From NCBI GenBank assembly GCA_012934845.2, contig WNNJ02001103.1, positions 124,001 to 188,000 on the forward strand: DNA of 64,000 nt, written 5' to 3'. Below the pieces are notes generated by a model. That model saw only the letters and a program-made list of their open reading frames with translations, did not search any database and was not told the DNA's origin. Numbering within the stretch: position 1 is the first letter of the stretch; each line of letters starts with the position of its first letter. Below are positions 1 through 10,194 of this stretch, in pieces. Origin of the DNA: Pomphorhynchus laevis. Taxonomy: Eukaryota > Acanthocephala > Palaeacanthocephala > Echinorhynchida > Pomphorhynchidae. A program made the position numbers and the translations under genes.

Positions 1-218
1 CAAAAGCTGACAGACACGAGTGGTGAGTGGCGCGTGGGATTTGGAGGTGCCCGGGAGTGATCCCCAGGAGTTAAGGATATCTGTAACAGATAAGTCCCTA
101 CTCCTGAAGTCACACCAAGGCGGGATTGGTTGGGGAGAATGAGTGGCTCCATAATTATGTAAGGAAAGTGACTCCTCTAAAACTTTGTCAAGGTCTATGC
201 TACCAATCCAAATCAAGG

Positions 219-1250
219 CTATATCCTTCCAGCAGACAAACTTATCCTTCTTGAATATCTTCCAGAAGGAAGCCTAAAAGGGTTTAGGTGAGCAATGCTT
301 GCCCTATCTTTGCTAAGTTGGAGCCTATATCTAGAGCTCCAATATTCATTCAAGATGATCTGTCTGGCGGAAACAGAGAGATTAAGAAGGTGTAACATTT
401 TAGCTAGGACCTTGAGCTTTGCTGGAGTAGGATTGTATATTTGACCTTTATAGGTAGTCGAAAGGATCGCGGTAGCTTGCGATGAGAGGTAGGAATTAAA
501 TTCGGTCAAACTCTCAATTCCAATTATGGGGAAGAGTTGGATAGCTGCCTGAAAGAAGGCCACTAATAGGTCAAAGTGAAACCTTCTTCTAAGCAACGTA
601 TCGTCCTTTAGCCGCCAGCGAATTAGGTCATGAGAGGTGGTCTGTTGTTGACGCAACTGCTCAGTGTAAATGGGTTTCAACAATCACATGTTATGTAGCA
701 GTAATATGTCGAGGAGAGAATTTGTTGTAGAGCAATGAAAAGTGGGGAAAGGTGGTTTATGAATAAGATAGTGGATCCTTGCTCTGCGGAGTGCTGCATT
801 AATCCAACGACCAGTTCTGTCGTTGAAGTCACCAAGTAACATGTCATAACCGCTCCCCAATATTTGATCCAGGAGGTCACGGTTCTTGTGAATTTCTCCT
901 GGCCGAATATAGACATTGGCTATGCTTATACGCTTACCGTTCTTACAAAGTGATATAGCTAAACAAGATAGGGCTGGACAAGAGTAGTTTAATAGGAGGG
1001 ATGATCTTAAGGAGCTTTTCACTAGGGTTAAAAGATCTTGATATGAAGAGGAGTGAGGGGATTATGTAAGGAGTAAAATGGGTGTAGATGTGCTAATGGA
1101 TAAATCGAGTAATATCCTGGGGGAGACGGATAGACCGTGTCTCCTGAAGGTTTATAACATCTGCATCTCTACCAGATAGAAGGCTAAGGGCGGAAGCACT
1201 TCCCGAATTCCACAGAAGAATATTCAGTGAAAAAGGCCCTTGATTACTCC
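219..1250 (-). pseudogene. LINE family A ORF2 fragment: endonuclease and linker
   Basis: Minus-strand pieces at 684-1022 (APE-type endonuclease, LLGDFNDRTGRW motif) and 219-683 (the region between endonuclease and RT) lie in different frames. A very similar stretch occurs at 18826-19327. Sequence from 1 to 218 matches the same family at about 18500-18720, so the element continues left of the window. Confidence 0.7.
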
Positions 1251-1288
1251 CTATTGCGTAAGTGTTACCGAAGTGGGACGCCCTTCAC

Positions 1289-2493
1289 CTAGTCGCAACT
1301 AGAGGCGGAACGGTCGCCTTTACTGCTTCCCGTCACGACAAACGGAGTCGCTTGCCCACGGGCGATATGTTCATTTCCCTCGTTAGCCATAGCCCAGATA
1401 GAATCTTTCCGAGCAAGCTTCAGAGCGGCTATGCTCAGCGCTGACCCGTTTCGTTTCTTATATTTTGGTGGCTTCTTAATATTGTTGGTCTTCCCAGAAG
1501 GAGGAGAACGGAAAGATTCCGCTAATTGTCCCACCAATTTTTGGACCAATTTTTCAAGGTGAATCATTGATGCCTGATGCTGCATTTCAATAAGTTTCAG
1601 GGTTTCCGTATCCAGCATCATGTCGTCTTTCTTGTTAGGCGAGACAGCTTCCATGAAGCTAGTCGGTTTTGCTGTCACACTCCTGTGTCTCTTTTGGTAT
1701 GCCTTAAAGATTTTACACTTTTTTGACCATGCGGGGTGCTCACCACCGCAGTTTGCGCAAAATAGCTTACCTTCGCGCTTCTTAGGATGTATAGCAGTTG
1801 TACCACACACGCCGCACTTATGGGGTAAAGAACAGCCAGTGGACCAATGCCCCCTGGTGATGACAATTGTTGCAGTGAGGGTACGTTAGTGAATCGATTT
1901 CGATTATTAAAAATCTCAAATTATACCACATAAAAGGATTGCATGTCCAAATCGACAGTTTTAGAGCTTCATCCACCGGGGCATTGCAGAACGCCACGAG
2001 AATGGGGAAGCCTTTAATCCCTTTTATAAAGCGACGTTAGAGATTTTGTAATCAGTTTCTAGGGCTGATATATCTTCTTTTGAAATGAATGTGAGCATAT
2101 TATTTATCTTTATTGTTGCCAGGATTGGTTTGGAAGCAATTATACCTTGTTCCGAATGCTCTTTTTTAAAGTAGTCGACGTACGACATTGCCAGATCAGG
2201 AGTGCAGAATGAGATTTTAATCTCAGATTCATAATATTTAATCGCATTGAACAATATCCTTTTTTTAAATCGATCGGCAAAGCCTCTTATAAAATCATTG
2301 AACATGTTCTGCATTTCCAGAGGCACCAAAAGTCTGATAATCACCAGGTTGGATAATTTTGGTACCGGGGGAGTTCCCCCTCCGTAATATATTCAAGAGA
2401 AGCTAAATCTACACTTACCTCGTATATTGTATTGGCAGGAAAATTAGTTTGCATTGAGTTCTTTGAACGCTCCGACATGCTAAATTTACTCAT
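1289..2493 (-). pseudogene. LINE family A ORF1 (gag-like, CCHC knuckle), broken
   Basis: Two open pieces (2024-2344 and 1289-1810, minus) make up the nucleic-acid-binding ORF1 of the Jockey-type LINE. The first resembles the RRM-like domain of Jockey gag proteins. The second carries C-x2-C-x4-H-x4-C-type cysteines in FCANCGGEHPAWSKKC, followed by a lysine-rich tail. The frame is interrupted between the pieces. ORF1 normally coats the element RNA, and this copy cannot make a full product. Confidence 0.65.
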
Positions 2494-2518
2494 TTTTTCG
2501 TGTTTTGATGAAAATTAT

Positions 2519-2915
2519 CTATAGGTATGAACAATCTGTCGAGTGTATAGAACTTGAAAGTATGCTTTTGAAAGCCACCCAAGGATTGTTATGAGTGGAG
2601 CGGCATATATTTGAGATAAAACTGCGTTTTTTCTGTTTTTTTTTCAGAATAGTAACCGTATTCATGCAATGACGGTAGTGTTTAAAAGAGAGTTCCTCTT
2701 TTTTGTACGCATGGAAACATCTATCATGGTGTTTGATAAGAGCAAGCAATTCGCATCTGACCATTTCGGCTGTAGTTTTCGTGTACGATTATGACGTATC
2801 AGAGCAAAATAGTCGAGAAGACAATGCAATGTTGTCTATAAATGATCCCAAGCTTCTTGAATGCCTGCTTTCGATGGGTCGGGCCAATACATGCTGGAAA
2901 TTATACTGCGCAGAC
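2519..2915 (-). mobile_element. LINE ORF2 linker fragment
   Basis: A minus-strand open piece (2519-2764) reads RSFISNICRSTHNNPWVAFKSI. This resembles the stretch between endonuclease and RT in the CR1-like LINE at 5637-7550 (RCFVSNLCRSSKRYPSKLFKHI). It follows, on the minus strand, the endonuclease-derived repeats at 2915-3860. Both belong to one broken LINE that is distinct from the family A copy to its left. Confidence 0.6.
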
Positions 2916-3860
2916 ATCATTGTTGATCTTAAAAGGATTCGACGTTTTAACCGTTTCGGCATATGGTCCGAGTGCGTTAAATTCTATTGATATGGTCGAG
3001 TGATCGCTTGATCCTTGCGGATGTCCGTATTGGACGTTTTTTATCAGATACGTTTCACTCAAAAAGCAGAGGTCAATAATTGAGGAGTTAGTACCCCTGT
3101 GAACCAGGACAAACTAGGACGGTTCAGATGAGCCGTCCTGTTTCATCTGAACGGATGATCGGATCTAAATGCACAAATATAAAGGATTTTATTTTAGTAG
3201 TTATCTTATAATTAGTGAATATCTCAATCATTAAGATCGACATCATAGTCGATCTTAAAATGATTCGACGTTTTAACCGTTTCAGCATATGGTCCAAGTG
3301 CGTTAAATTCTATTGAGATGGTCGAGTGATCGCTTGATCCGATCGGATGTCGTATTTGACGTTTTTTTATTAGATACGTTTCACTCAAAAATCAGAGGTC
3401 AAGAATTGAGGAGTTAGTCCCCCGGTAAACCAGGACGAACCAGGACGGTTCAGATGAACCGCCCTGGTTCATCTAAACAGGTGATCGGATCTAAATGCAC
3501 AAAGATAAAGGATTTTATTTCAGTAGTTATCTTATAATCAGTGATTATCTCAATCATTAAGATCGACATCATAGTCAATCTCAAAAGGATTCGACGTTTT
3601 AACCGTTTCGGCATATAGTCCGAGTGCGTTAAATTCTATTGAGATGATCGAGTGATCGCTTGATCCTAGTGGAGGTCCGTATTAGGCGTTTTTTTATCAG
3701 ATACGTTTCACTCGAAAAACAGAGGTCAAGAATTGAGGAGTTAGTACCTCTGTATACCAGGATGAACCAGGACGGTTCGGATAAACCAGGACGGTTCTAA
3801 ATGCACAAAGATAAAGGATTTTATTTTAGTGGTTATCTTATAATCAGTGATTATCTCAAT
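2915..3860 (-). repeat. 326-bp tandem repeat made from a LINE endonuclease end, about 2.8 copies
   Basis: The landmark GATTCGACGTTTTAACCG recurs near 2936, 3262 and 3588, a period of 326 bp. On the minus strand each unit encodes the end of a LINE endonuclease, including GSSDHSTISIEFNAL with the conserved SDH. Units also share an imperfect palindromic block around GGACGGTTCAGATGA. Units differ by scattered substitutions, so the duplication is not recent. Confidence 0.8.
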
Positions 3861-3869
3861 CGTGAAGTA

Positions 3870-4084
3870 TTTTTTATAAAACTCCTTGACTATAAATTTA
3901 GTTAATATATAACTATTAACTACATTAGTTAATCCAAAACTATTAATCTCAATCGTTCAGGAGTTTTTGAAAATTCTTAACTTTTAATTCAAGATATGAA
4001 CTTGAATTAAAATCCTTATTTGTCACAATATTAAAGTCCGAATATAGTATGCTGCCTCCATTGTATATTCAAGAATTATAAACG
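3870..4084. other. AT-rich spacer
   Basis: No open reading frame or recognised repeat was seen here. It separates the tandem array from an isolated RT scrap. Confidence 0.4.
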
Positions 4085-4200
4085 TGATCAACATCTAGTG
4101 GTATACGCTGATGATACCACAGCCCTGTTCTCTGGACGCAGGTACAAAGATGTCGCCTCGGACATCAGCCGTTTCTTTTTAAGATTAACAAACCAGGTAT
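4085..4200 (+). mobile_element. LINE reverse transcriptase scrap with YADD motif
   Basis: Plus-strand translation reads LVVYADDTTALFSG followed by RRYKDVASDISRFF, the catalytic YADD box and downstream helix of a non-LTR RT. The same area of family A (minus strand near 17900-17960) reads VVYADDITFMFSRP, so this is probably a small family A fragment in opposite orientation. It is isolated and non-functional. Confidence 0.65.
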
Positions 4201-4439
4201 AAAAATATTACGAATAATTTGCAATTTTAATTGCTAACCTTCCTATCTTAATGTTATTTGCAAGACACAACTGATTTGTGTTTGTTTCGTAATAAATTTT
4301 ATTTAAAAATGTTAAATTTTTAAAATTTTTATTTTTTAAAAACATTTTAAATATCGAATTAATGTTTTAAATTGACAACACAATCGCCGCATCATTTTGA
4401 TAAATATCTAAATTTATTTTACCATTCAACAACATAATC

Positions 4440-4520
4440 GGTGCGAGCAGGATTTGAACCTGCGCGGGAAAATCCCAACAGATTTCAAGTCTGTCGCCTT
4501 AACCGCTCGGCCATCGCACC
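4440..4520 (-). tRNA. tRNA-Ser (anticodon UGA)
   Basis: The minus strand starts GGTGCGATGGCCGAGC and ends CTGCTCGCACC, so the acceptor arms GGTGCGA/TCGCACC pair. The anticodon loop is CTTGAAA within GACTTGAAATC, giving UGA for serine. A long variable arm and a T arm with GGTTCGAATCC are present, as expected of a class II tRNA. There is no intron and no encoded CCA. The A and B boxes look intact, so it is probably functional. Confidence 0.93.
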
Positions 4521-4634
4521 AGTTAGGGGTGACAAATAGACAATAAAATAGTAACACAAAAATATATAAAAATTGTATAAATAATAAATAATATTACGAT
4601 CCCCTACTGAAAGTAATATACAACAATGTATATC

Positions 4635-4895
4635 TACACAACTGGAGCAGCCAGACAAGTAGGTGTAGCGTTGAATCAAGATACAGACGTCCTGAGTTCA
4701 AATCCGATCAGCATCAGTATACGGAGAAAGCAGATAATAAGGGTCGAAACGTGAAATGTAGGTCTGGGTCAGCAGCTGATGAGACCCACCCAGACTGATT
4801 AGTAGCGTCCTGCTGTATCAAGAATAGGAACAATACCTGTGAGGATAATATTGTGCCACAACCCGAAGAATTTCAGCTCACAGATGCATTCAAGT
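4635..4895 (+). mobile_element. tRNA-derived SINE, copy 1
   Basis: A B-box-like GAGTTCAAATCC lies at 4694-4705, about 50 bases after a loose A-box-like stretch. It is followed by a roughly 180-bp body containing GGTCTGGGT...ACCCACCCAGACT, which is self-complementary, and ending near CTCACAGATGCATTCAAG. The body recurs twice, in opposite orientations, at 13308-13515. A Pol III-type head joined to a conserved body fits a SINE. It sits 115 bp from the real tRNA gene, but its head is not a copy of tRNA-Ser. Confidence 0.6.
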
Positions 4896-4977
4896 TAAAT
4901 TAATAAATAATATAATAAATTATATTATTATAAATTATTATTAATATATAATAAATTGATTGTTCACTCATATTGGA

Positions 4978-5146
4978 TTATTTATTAGTATAGAGTGAAG
5001 TCAAATATTTATTTAATCAAATTTTTAATACCCTACTGCTAAAGCCTGCTGCAATAGTCTACTGCACTCCTGAAGATGATAGAAGTAGGCTATTGAAAAT
5101 TCGATTAAATAAATATTTTACTTCACTCTCTACTAATAAATAATTG
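4978..5146. repeat. Inverted repeat, MITE-like hairpin
   Basis: The arm at about 4978-5024 (TTTATTAGTATAGAGTGAAG...) is the imperfect reverse complement of 5095-5146 (...CTTCACTCTCTACTAATAAA). The loop is about 70 bp. There is no coding capacity. Short pieces such as GATGATAG with CTATTGAAAATTCGA recur near 42840 and 51100, so a small dispersed family is likely. Confidence 0.6.
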
Positions 5147-5404
5147 TATAAATTGTTTATTTATCAATTATCGCATTTTAATTATTGTTGAATTTTATTA
5201 AATGTTTTTTACAAATAATTTTGAAATTAAAATTCATAAACCTTATATTAATTTTATCGCATTACCTAAAATAAAGGATAATCTGATGTGAAAAGACTGG
5301 TGTTTTATTCTTTAAACTTTTAAGAATAAAGGTCTAACATTATCATTTTTTCAATGATTTTTATAATTATTTGATATAATTATAATGATTGGAGCTAATA
5401 GTTT

Positions 5405-5476
5405 AGTGGATTCTTCTAGATTACTAGAAGAATCTACTAAAACGAGTAATCTAAAGTCATTTAGATTACTCGTTTA
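5405..5476. repeat. Two adjacent perfect or near-perfect hairpins
   Basis: The first hairpin pairs GATTCTTCTAG with CTAGAAGAATC around a 4-base centre. The second pairs GAGTAATCTAAA with TTTAGATTACTC around a 4-base centre. Both stems contain TCTA/TAGA-type cores and they are only a few bases apart. A 66-codon open frame covers them but looks like a by-product. Confidence 0.75.
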
Positions 5477-5636
5477 TACTTTATTTGGCATATATCGCTA
5501 TGAAAGTCCGATAAATTTATTATTATTATTAAATACAACAGCAGCAAAAGAGCGTAGAGCTCGTACAGGCTGGGTACAGGGTTAAAAAAATATCAATGAA
5601 AATCCGATTGTTTTAAGTTAGTACATTCTTCAGATT

Positions 5637-7550
5637 TCACAAAATACTGGAGGCCGAAACCACTTGACTTGGTAGCTTATTCCAGCTTTTCCACGTTCGG
5701 TTGACAATTGTGTTAAATCTTCTTCGTGGACGAATGTGGGTCTTTAACGTGAGGTGATGTCCCCTCAATCTGTTTGAATTTCGAAGTTCGAACAGTTTGC
5801 GACAAACATGTTCCCTCTGCCCTTTTTGAACATTAGGCGTTGTCCACACAAACATTAAATCAGATGACTTTAAAGATTTCTTCACTGTGGTCACACCAAG
5901 TGCGTGGAGTCGAAAAATGAATGAGAGCTTGCGTTGGCTGGGTACAAGATGTGTGGCCTTGCGTAATATGGATTCGTACAGGTTCATCTCTGTCGTAGTT
6001 TGAGGGTGACAGGCAGGTGAAGCGTATCTCATTAAAGATAAGACATAAGCATTGTAAATTAACTTAAAACTGGATGCGTCAAGCTGGCCAATGGTCCTTC
6101 TAATAAGTCCTAAAATTCGACGGCATTTAGCAACTGTGTGACTGGTATGTGGGATGGTCGATAAGCTTCTATTTACGATCACTCCAAGGTCTTGAAATTG
6201 GAGAACTGTTTCAATTTCTCTTCCGTCAATGGTATATGATGAATTGATGTGTAGATGTCCGATGCGCATATGTTTTGACTTATCGGGGTTTAATACCAGT
6301 CCCCGTTGATTACACCATACCTTAATATTATCAATGTCTCTCTGGAGTATCATTGGATCTCGGCTATCGATTATTGGTCGCCAAATTTTCAAGTCGTCGG
6401 CATATAAACCACATGGACTCGAAATAGCTGTAGTAAGCTCGTTGATGTAAATAATGAAGAGCAATGGACTGAGTACCGATCCCTGAGGAACACCGCGTCC
6501 AGGATTTCTTGTTTTTGACATTTGTTTATTAGCCAATACAGTAATCTTCCGATTTCTAAGGAAGGAGTTAATCCAATTAAGGAGGGTTCCTCTGATGCCG
6601 TACTGTTCCAGCGTAATAAGGAGGACATCATAGTATATCCGATCAAATGCTTTGCTGAGGTCGAAAAACAAAACATCAACACTAACTCCAGCCTCGGCAT
6701 ATCTGGTCCAATCACTCCTCGCAAGTATGAGGTTTGTGACAGTAGATCTTCCTGGGCGGAAACCATGCTGGCTGTTCCAGAGTACTTGGTTATCTTCTAG
6801 GTGCCCGATGATTCGTTTAAAAAGCAGTTTCTCTAGCACTTTACAAGCAACGCAGGTAAGGCTTATGGGCCGATAGTTGCTTGCTAGATTACGGTCGCCT
6901 TTTTTGTAGAGAGGTAGGATTATAGAACATTTCCAATCTGATGGTATACAGCCTGTTGACAAGGAGAAATCGAATATGGTGTGTAAAGGTTCATATATTA
7001 CTGGTGCAAGTTCCCGAAGAAGAATTGGAGGAATATTGTCTGGTCCTGCCGCAATTGATCGTGGTAGCTTTAGAAGTTCGTTAAGAACCTCAAATTTATC
7101 AAATGGAGTAAATTCGTAACACGGATATTGAGCTGTGGAGAATCTGGGGCAATACTGACAGGTAGGACTCTCTAGCGTGAATTGATCTAGGAAAATATTG
7201 GCAATTGCTTTGTCATCAGATGTGAGCTCACCGGTTTCCATAAATATAGAGTTAATCTCAGACGTAGTTGATTTTAATGAACTGATATGTTTGAACAATT
7301 TACTGGGATATCTTTTTGATGATCGACAAAGATTGGAAACGAAGCACCTGCGTTTCTGACGTTTGAGTGCCGTAACTTGATTTCGTAATTCCTTGTAATC
7401 GGTCCAAGAACAATTCTGTTCTTTGAATTTTTTGTAAATTTTGTCTCTTGTCTTAATCATTTGTTTAATCTGCGAGTCAAACCAAATGGGAGTTTTGTGG
7501 GATGTGCGCTGACGTTTTAAAGGGGAGAAGTAATTTAGATCATTGATCAA
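5637..7550 (-). CDS. LINE family B ORF2 reverse transcriptase part
   Basis: 637 codons, open. Motifs in order are NYRPISLTCVACKVLEK, SQHGFRPGRST, LFFDLSKAFDRI (motif A Asp), GVPQGSVLSPLLF, GLYADDLKIW (catalytic YADD, near residue 380) and then the thumb and C-terminal part. All RT core residues are present. The 5' part of ORF2 is frame-broken, so this is the 3' two thirds of a dead element. The stop after ASSIL falls inside the usual C-terminal tail, about eight residues early. Confidence 0.8.
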   Translation of the reverse strand: MINDLNYFSPLKRQRTSHKTPIWFDSQIKQMIKTRDKIYKKFKEQNCSWTDYKELRNQVTALKRQKRRCFVSNLCRSSKRYPSKLFKHISSLKSTTSEINSIFMETGELTSDDKAIANIFLDQFTLESPTCQYCPRFSTAQYPCYEFTPFDKFEVLNELLKLPRSIAAGPDNIPPILLRELAPVIYEPLHTIFDFSLSTGCIPSDWKCSIILPLYKKGDRNLASNYRPISLTCVACKVLEKLLFKRIIGHLEDNQVLWNSQHGFRPGRSTVTNLILARSDWTRYAEAGVSVDVLFFDLSKAFDRIYYDVLLITLEQYGIRGTLLNWINSFLRNRKITVLANKQMSKTRNPGRGVPQGSVLSPLLFIIYINELTTAISSPCGLYADDLKIWRPIIDSRDPMILQRDIDNIKVWCNQRGLVLNPDKSKHMRIGHLHINSSYTIDGREIETVLQFQDLGVIVNRSLSTIPHTSHTVAKCRRILGLIRRTIGQLDASSFKLIYNAYVLSLMRYASPACHPQTTTEMNLYESILRKATHLVPSQRKLSFIFRLHALGVTTVKKSLKSSDLMFVWTTPNVQKGQREHVCRKLFELRNSNRLRGHHLTLKTHIRPRRRFNTIVNRTWKSWNKLPSQVVSASSIL

Positions 7551-7829
7551 AGTAGACTTGAAATTTTCCCAGCACTGATCTATGCCAATTTCATATGGAT
7601 TAGGCCATTGAATGTTTCGAATAGCTTACGCCATACTTGCGAAATTCGCTTTAAAGGGATTCAATTCGGGTTTTGCCGAGGGGGCTGTTTTAAAGAGACT
7701 GACAGAAAGCGCCAGCCTAATGACACAATGATCACTGTGGCCAATAGGGGGCTGAGAGAGATTTCATCAATTGTGGGTTCCCCTCGTGATAAGCAGAGGT
7801 CTAAAATGGCAGATGATTGCTTCCTCCTT

Positions 7830-8360
7830 CTAGTAGGGTTCGTGAATATGCTGGGTTAGATTGAGATCGTTGAACGTATCAAGGAGATTGGATGATTCAA
7901 CATCACAACCAGGTGTCGAAGTATATAGGTCCCAATTGACATGAGGCATATTGAAGTCTCCTAGGATAATGATCGGTGATAAGCTTGCTAGGTGATGTCG
8001 TAAAGAGATGCCAATAATTTCAGTTGCGGAGCGCGGAGATCGGTAAAATAAACCGATTTTTAGTTTCTGTCTATCAGGAGAAGATACTGTTGCCCACAGA
8101 TATTCGTTGTATGAATCATCTGATACAATGCTGTGCTCGATGATGGTTAACGGTTGCTTGACGTATAATATAACTCCACCTCCTTTTGAGGCGGTTCGAT
8201 CCGATCGTATAACAAAGTAGCCTGGGATTGAGATTTCATTATCAGATATATCGTTGTTAAGCCAGGTTTCACTCAATGCTATGATGTTTGTGTTCATTGA
8301 ATTAACGAGACACAATATTTCGTCAAATTTGTTGTACATGCTTAAACAGTTAGAGTACAT
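7830..8360 (-). pseudogene. LINE family B ORF2 endonuclease part
   Basis: 176 codons of an APE-type endonuclease: ALSETWLN (catalytic Glu), GGGVILYVK, GLFYRSP and IILGDFNMPHVNW. The frame stops at HIHEPY just before the region that should hold the DLV and SDH motifs. Sequence on the minus strand down to about 7600 continues the domain in other frames, so at least two frame changes separate it from the RT. Confidence 0.75.
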
Positions 8361-8431
8361 GATGGAAATATTATTTTGAGAGTAACGGCAGTGGTGTGGT
8401 GTCGCTGTTGGTGTTGAAATTGGATTGATGT

Positions 8432-9037
8432 TTACGTGGTGGATGCACGAATCTGTGCGGCGGAGAGTGTCGATGGAACGGTTAGACGGATTCCGAGGCT
8501 GAATCGCGTATTTACCCTTCGCCGCACAACTTGAAAATTTTTCACAATTAGATTTTTTTCACCGTTTTGAATTCTTTGTTGAAGCTCTTTCCTTGCAGAT
8601 TTCAATCTGTTTCTATCTTCAGTGCTGAGGTCAGGTAGAAGTCTGATACTGGAGCCCCTTAACTTAAAGGAATTCTTGATGATTTGCTTACTAGTCTCGG
8701 GGCTATCAACAACAACTTTCAAAAGCCTTGGTTTGGTACCATCTTGTTTCTTCCCAATGCGAAAGAGGTGTATTACCTGTCTATTTTGTTCGACTGATAT
8801 TTCTGTTGGGAGAACAGTTGAAAGAACTTGCTTTACTGAATCAACATCATGTTTAATCCGGATGAGACTGTTTGGACTCGGTGATTCATTTAAATTTACA
8901 ATGATGAAACATTTATCCCGATCGAATGTTCGGCGTTTATGTCGTTTAGGCTCAGATAGAATAGGTATATTGGGGTTATCAGTGTTGTTTACAGTGGAAT
9001 TAGTATTATTTATCATTTGTTTGAGTGTTCCATCCAT
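8432..9037 (-). CDS. LINE family B ORF1b, RNA-binding-like
   Basis: 201 codons, open. The central block has IHLFRIGKKQDGTKPRLLKV, then STEDRNRLKSARKELQQR and NLIVKNFQVVRRR. The same block order (RLGKK, PRLLKV, LKDLSLEDR, LCIRNFQVVRW) occurs in the ORF1 of the LINEs at 55742-56233, 58086-58589 and 62610-62819. This conserved ORF1 module is typical of CR1-like LINEs of invertebrates. It lies 64 bp downstream of ORF1a. The reading frame is undamaged here. Confidence 0.6.
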   Translation of the reverse strand: MDGTLKQMINNTNSTVNNTDNPNIPILSEPKRHKRRTFDRDKCFIIVNLNESPSPNSLIRIKHDVDSVKQVLSTVLPTEISVEQNRQVIHLFRIGKKQDGTKPRLLKVVVDSPETSKQIIKNSFKLRGSSIRLLPDLSTEDRNRLKSARKELQQRIQNGEKNLIVKNFQVVRRRVNTRFSLGIRLTVPSTLSAAQIRASTT

Positions 9038-9100
9038 TTTATATAGACTATGGGTTGTTTGAGGACAATAAAAAGTTGGGAGTGCTGTGTGATGTGGTGC

Positions 9101-9676
9101 TTATGTGTTTGTTTCCGGCCTTGGATGTGTTTTCTGAGTGATATGGAATGTTTGTTTCTGTGTATCCTTGTGAGAAATGATGGAATTCTCTAGATTTGAC
9201 GAATCCAGGAAATCGGATTTAAGGTTAGATAAGGAAGTTTCAAGGGTTGTTGCCTTTACGATTCGCGATCTTGCATGTCCTCGTGTCCAAACTCGAGTAG
9301 GGGTAGATTTCCGGAATATTGAAGTATCAGATGTTGCCGTTATGTTGATCGGGGCGATTTCATTGTCTAGTGAAGGTATTGTATCTTGCTCGAATACTTC
9401 ACATGTATAAGGGATATCTGATCGTAATGGTTTATCAGTGTCTTCGGTTAGTGAGCGTAGATCGTTAATAGTCTTATTTAAATTTGCAATTGCAAGAGCT
9501 GACCAGAAACCAGAATAGAAATTGCGACTCGTCATTGTTTGAGAACTGTCTGAGGAGAAGCTTACTTTGGTCCATATCGTGCAGCCGTGAGAGTCACATG
9601 CCACTTCATTATCTGCGTACCCAACCGACTTTGTTGTATTGTTGTGTTTCGCTTGCTTGTTGGTCTTCTTTGTCAT
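9101..9676 (-). CDS. LINE family B ORF1a, PHD-like
   Basis: 191 codons. The N-terminal part contains ACDSHGCTIW and, about 30 residues later, NFYSGFWSALA. In the related element at 57556-57927 the same positions read CCNKGCEVWY and DFYCGFCSATM. Together they trace a PHD-type zinc finger (C-x-x-x-C ... WYCGFC) in which some ligands are lost. The rest is low in recognisable features. In CR1-type elements an ORF1 PHD finger is thought to help RNP assembly. In this copy the finger lacks two cysteines and may not bind zinc. Confidence 0.55.
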   Translation of the reverse strand: MTKKTNKQAKHNNTTKSVGYADNEVACDSHGCTIWTKVSFSSDSSQTMTSRNFYSGFWSALAIANLNKTINDLRSLTEDTDKPLRSDIPYTCEVFEQDTIPSLDNEIAPINITATSDTSIFRKSTPTRVWTRGHARSRIVKATTLETSLSNLKSDFLDSSNLENSIISHKDTQKQTFHITQKTHPRPETNT

Positions 9677-9719
9677 ATTTTTGTCATATAATGTGATATT
9701 GTACTGGAATTCAAATTTC

Positions 9720-10194
9720 CATCAATTTTTCAAACGGAAAATTCGTTATTGAATAATGGATCCGACCAACAGATTTCGTTTATTGCGGTATCAATGGAAT
9801 TTGATTTAAATTTCAATTTGAAATTGTAAGAACTTATTATAATCAAGACAATTTTAAATTATTTAATCGTTGAAGTAATCGTTGTAATCAATGTAATCGT
9901 TGTAAACGTTGTAATTGTATGTAGTTCTTATTTGTAATTGTATGTAGTTCTTCTCTAATTGATTCTTCTTTTTGTGTGTTTTTGTAAGATGTTGTAATCA
10001 AGAAAATTTTTACTTCAAATATCAACGGTTCTTCTGTATTTACTTTAGATTGTATGTTTATTAGAAACCAAAAATTTTTTAAGGTCAATTTTTTACGAAT
10101 CAATTTTTAAAATCCTAGTGTATTTATTAATGATTGAGCATTCATAATATTGTAATATTACTTTATTTCGTTATGCTCTCGATATTCTTGAATA
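9720..10194. repeat. AT-rich spacer with short GTTGTAATC-type repeats
   Basis: Between about 9860 and 9955 the motif (A)ATCGTTGTA recurs in degenerate form, followed by two copies of TTGTAATTGTATGTAGTTCTT. No gene is evident in the rest. Confidence 0.5.

Larger units (their letters stand above)
1..2493 (-). mobile_element. Jockey-type LINE (family A), copy 1, degraded and cut by the window start
   Basis: On the minus strand, ORF1 begins at an ATG near 2493 and runs down to about 1289. It shows a gag-like domain (2024-2344) and a CCHC-type zinc knuckle (CANCGGEHPAWSKKC, around 1740). ORF2 follows, with an endonuclease piece at 684-1022 containing LLGDFNDRTGRW, then the linker to the RT at 219-683. 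The RT itself lies outside the window. Reading frames change several times, so this copy is dead. The same family recurs at 11060-13030 and 17270-19650. A gag-like CCHC ORF1 followed by an APE endonuclease and RT is the Jockey-clade plan. Clade placement rests on motifs, not on a tree. Confidence 0.8.
5590..9720 (-). mobile_element. CR1-like LINE (family B), nearly full length
   Basis: In minus-strand order there is an ORF1a with a decayed PHD-like cysteine region (9101-9676), an ORF1b (8432-9037), then ORF2 with endonuclease (7830-8360) and reverse transcriptase (5637-7550). The order, the ORF1b motif RLLKVVVDSPETSK and the ORF2 C-terminal region match the element at 52700-61690, so the two are sister families of a CR1-type LINE. 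The endonuclease region has frame breaks between 7550 and 7860, so this copy is not autonomous as read. Confidence 0.85.

Noticed and set aside
4485-4679. 64-codon minus-strand frame
   Set aside because: It overlaps the tRNA-Ser gene (MAERLRRQT is the tRNA 5' half translated).
5385-5585. 66-codon plus-strand frame
   Set aside because: It is created by the twin hairpins and has no similarity to known proteins.
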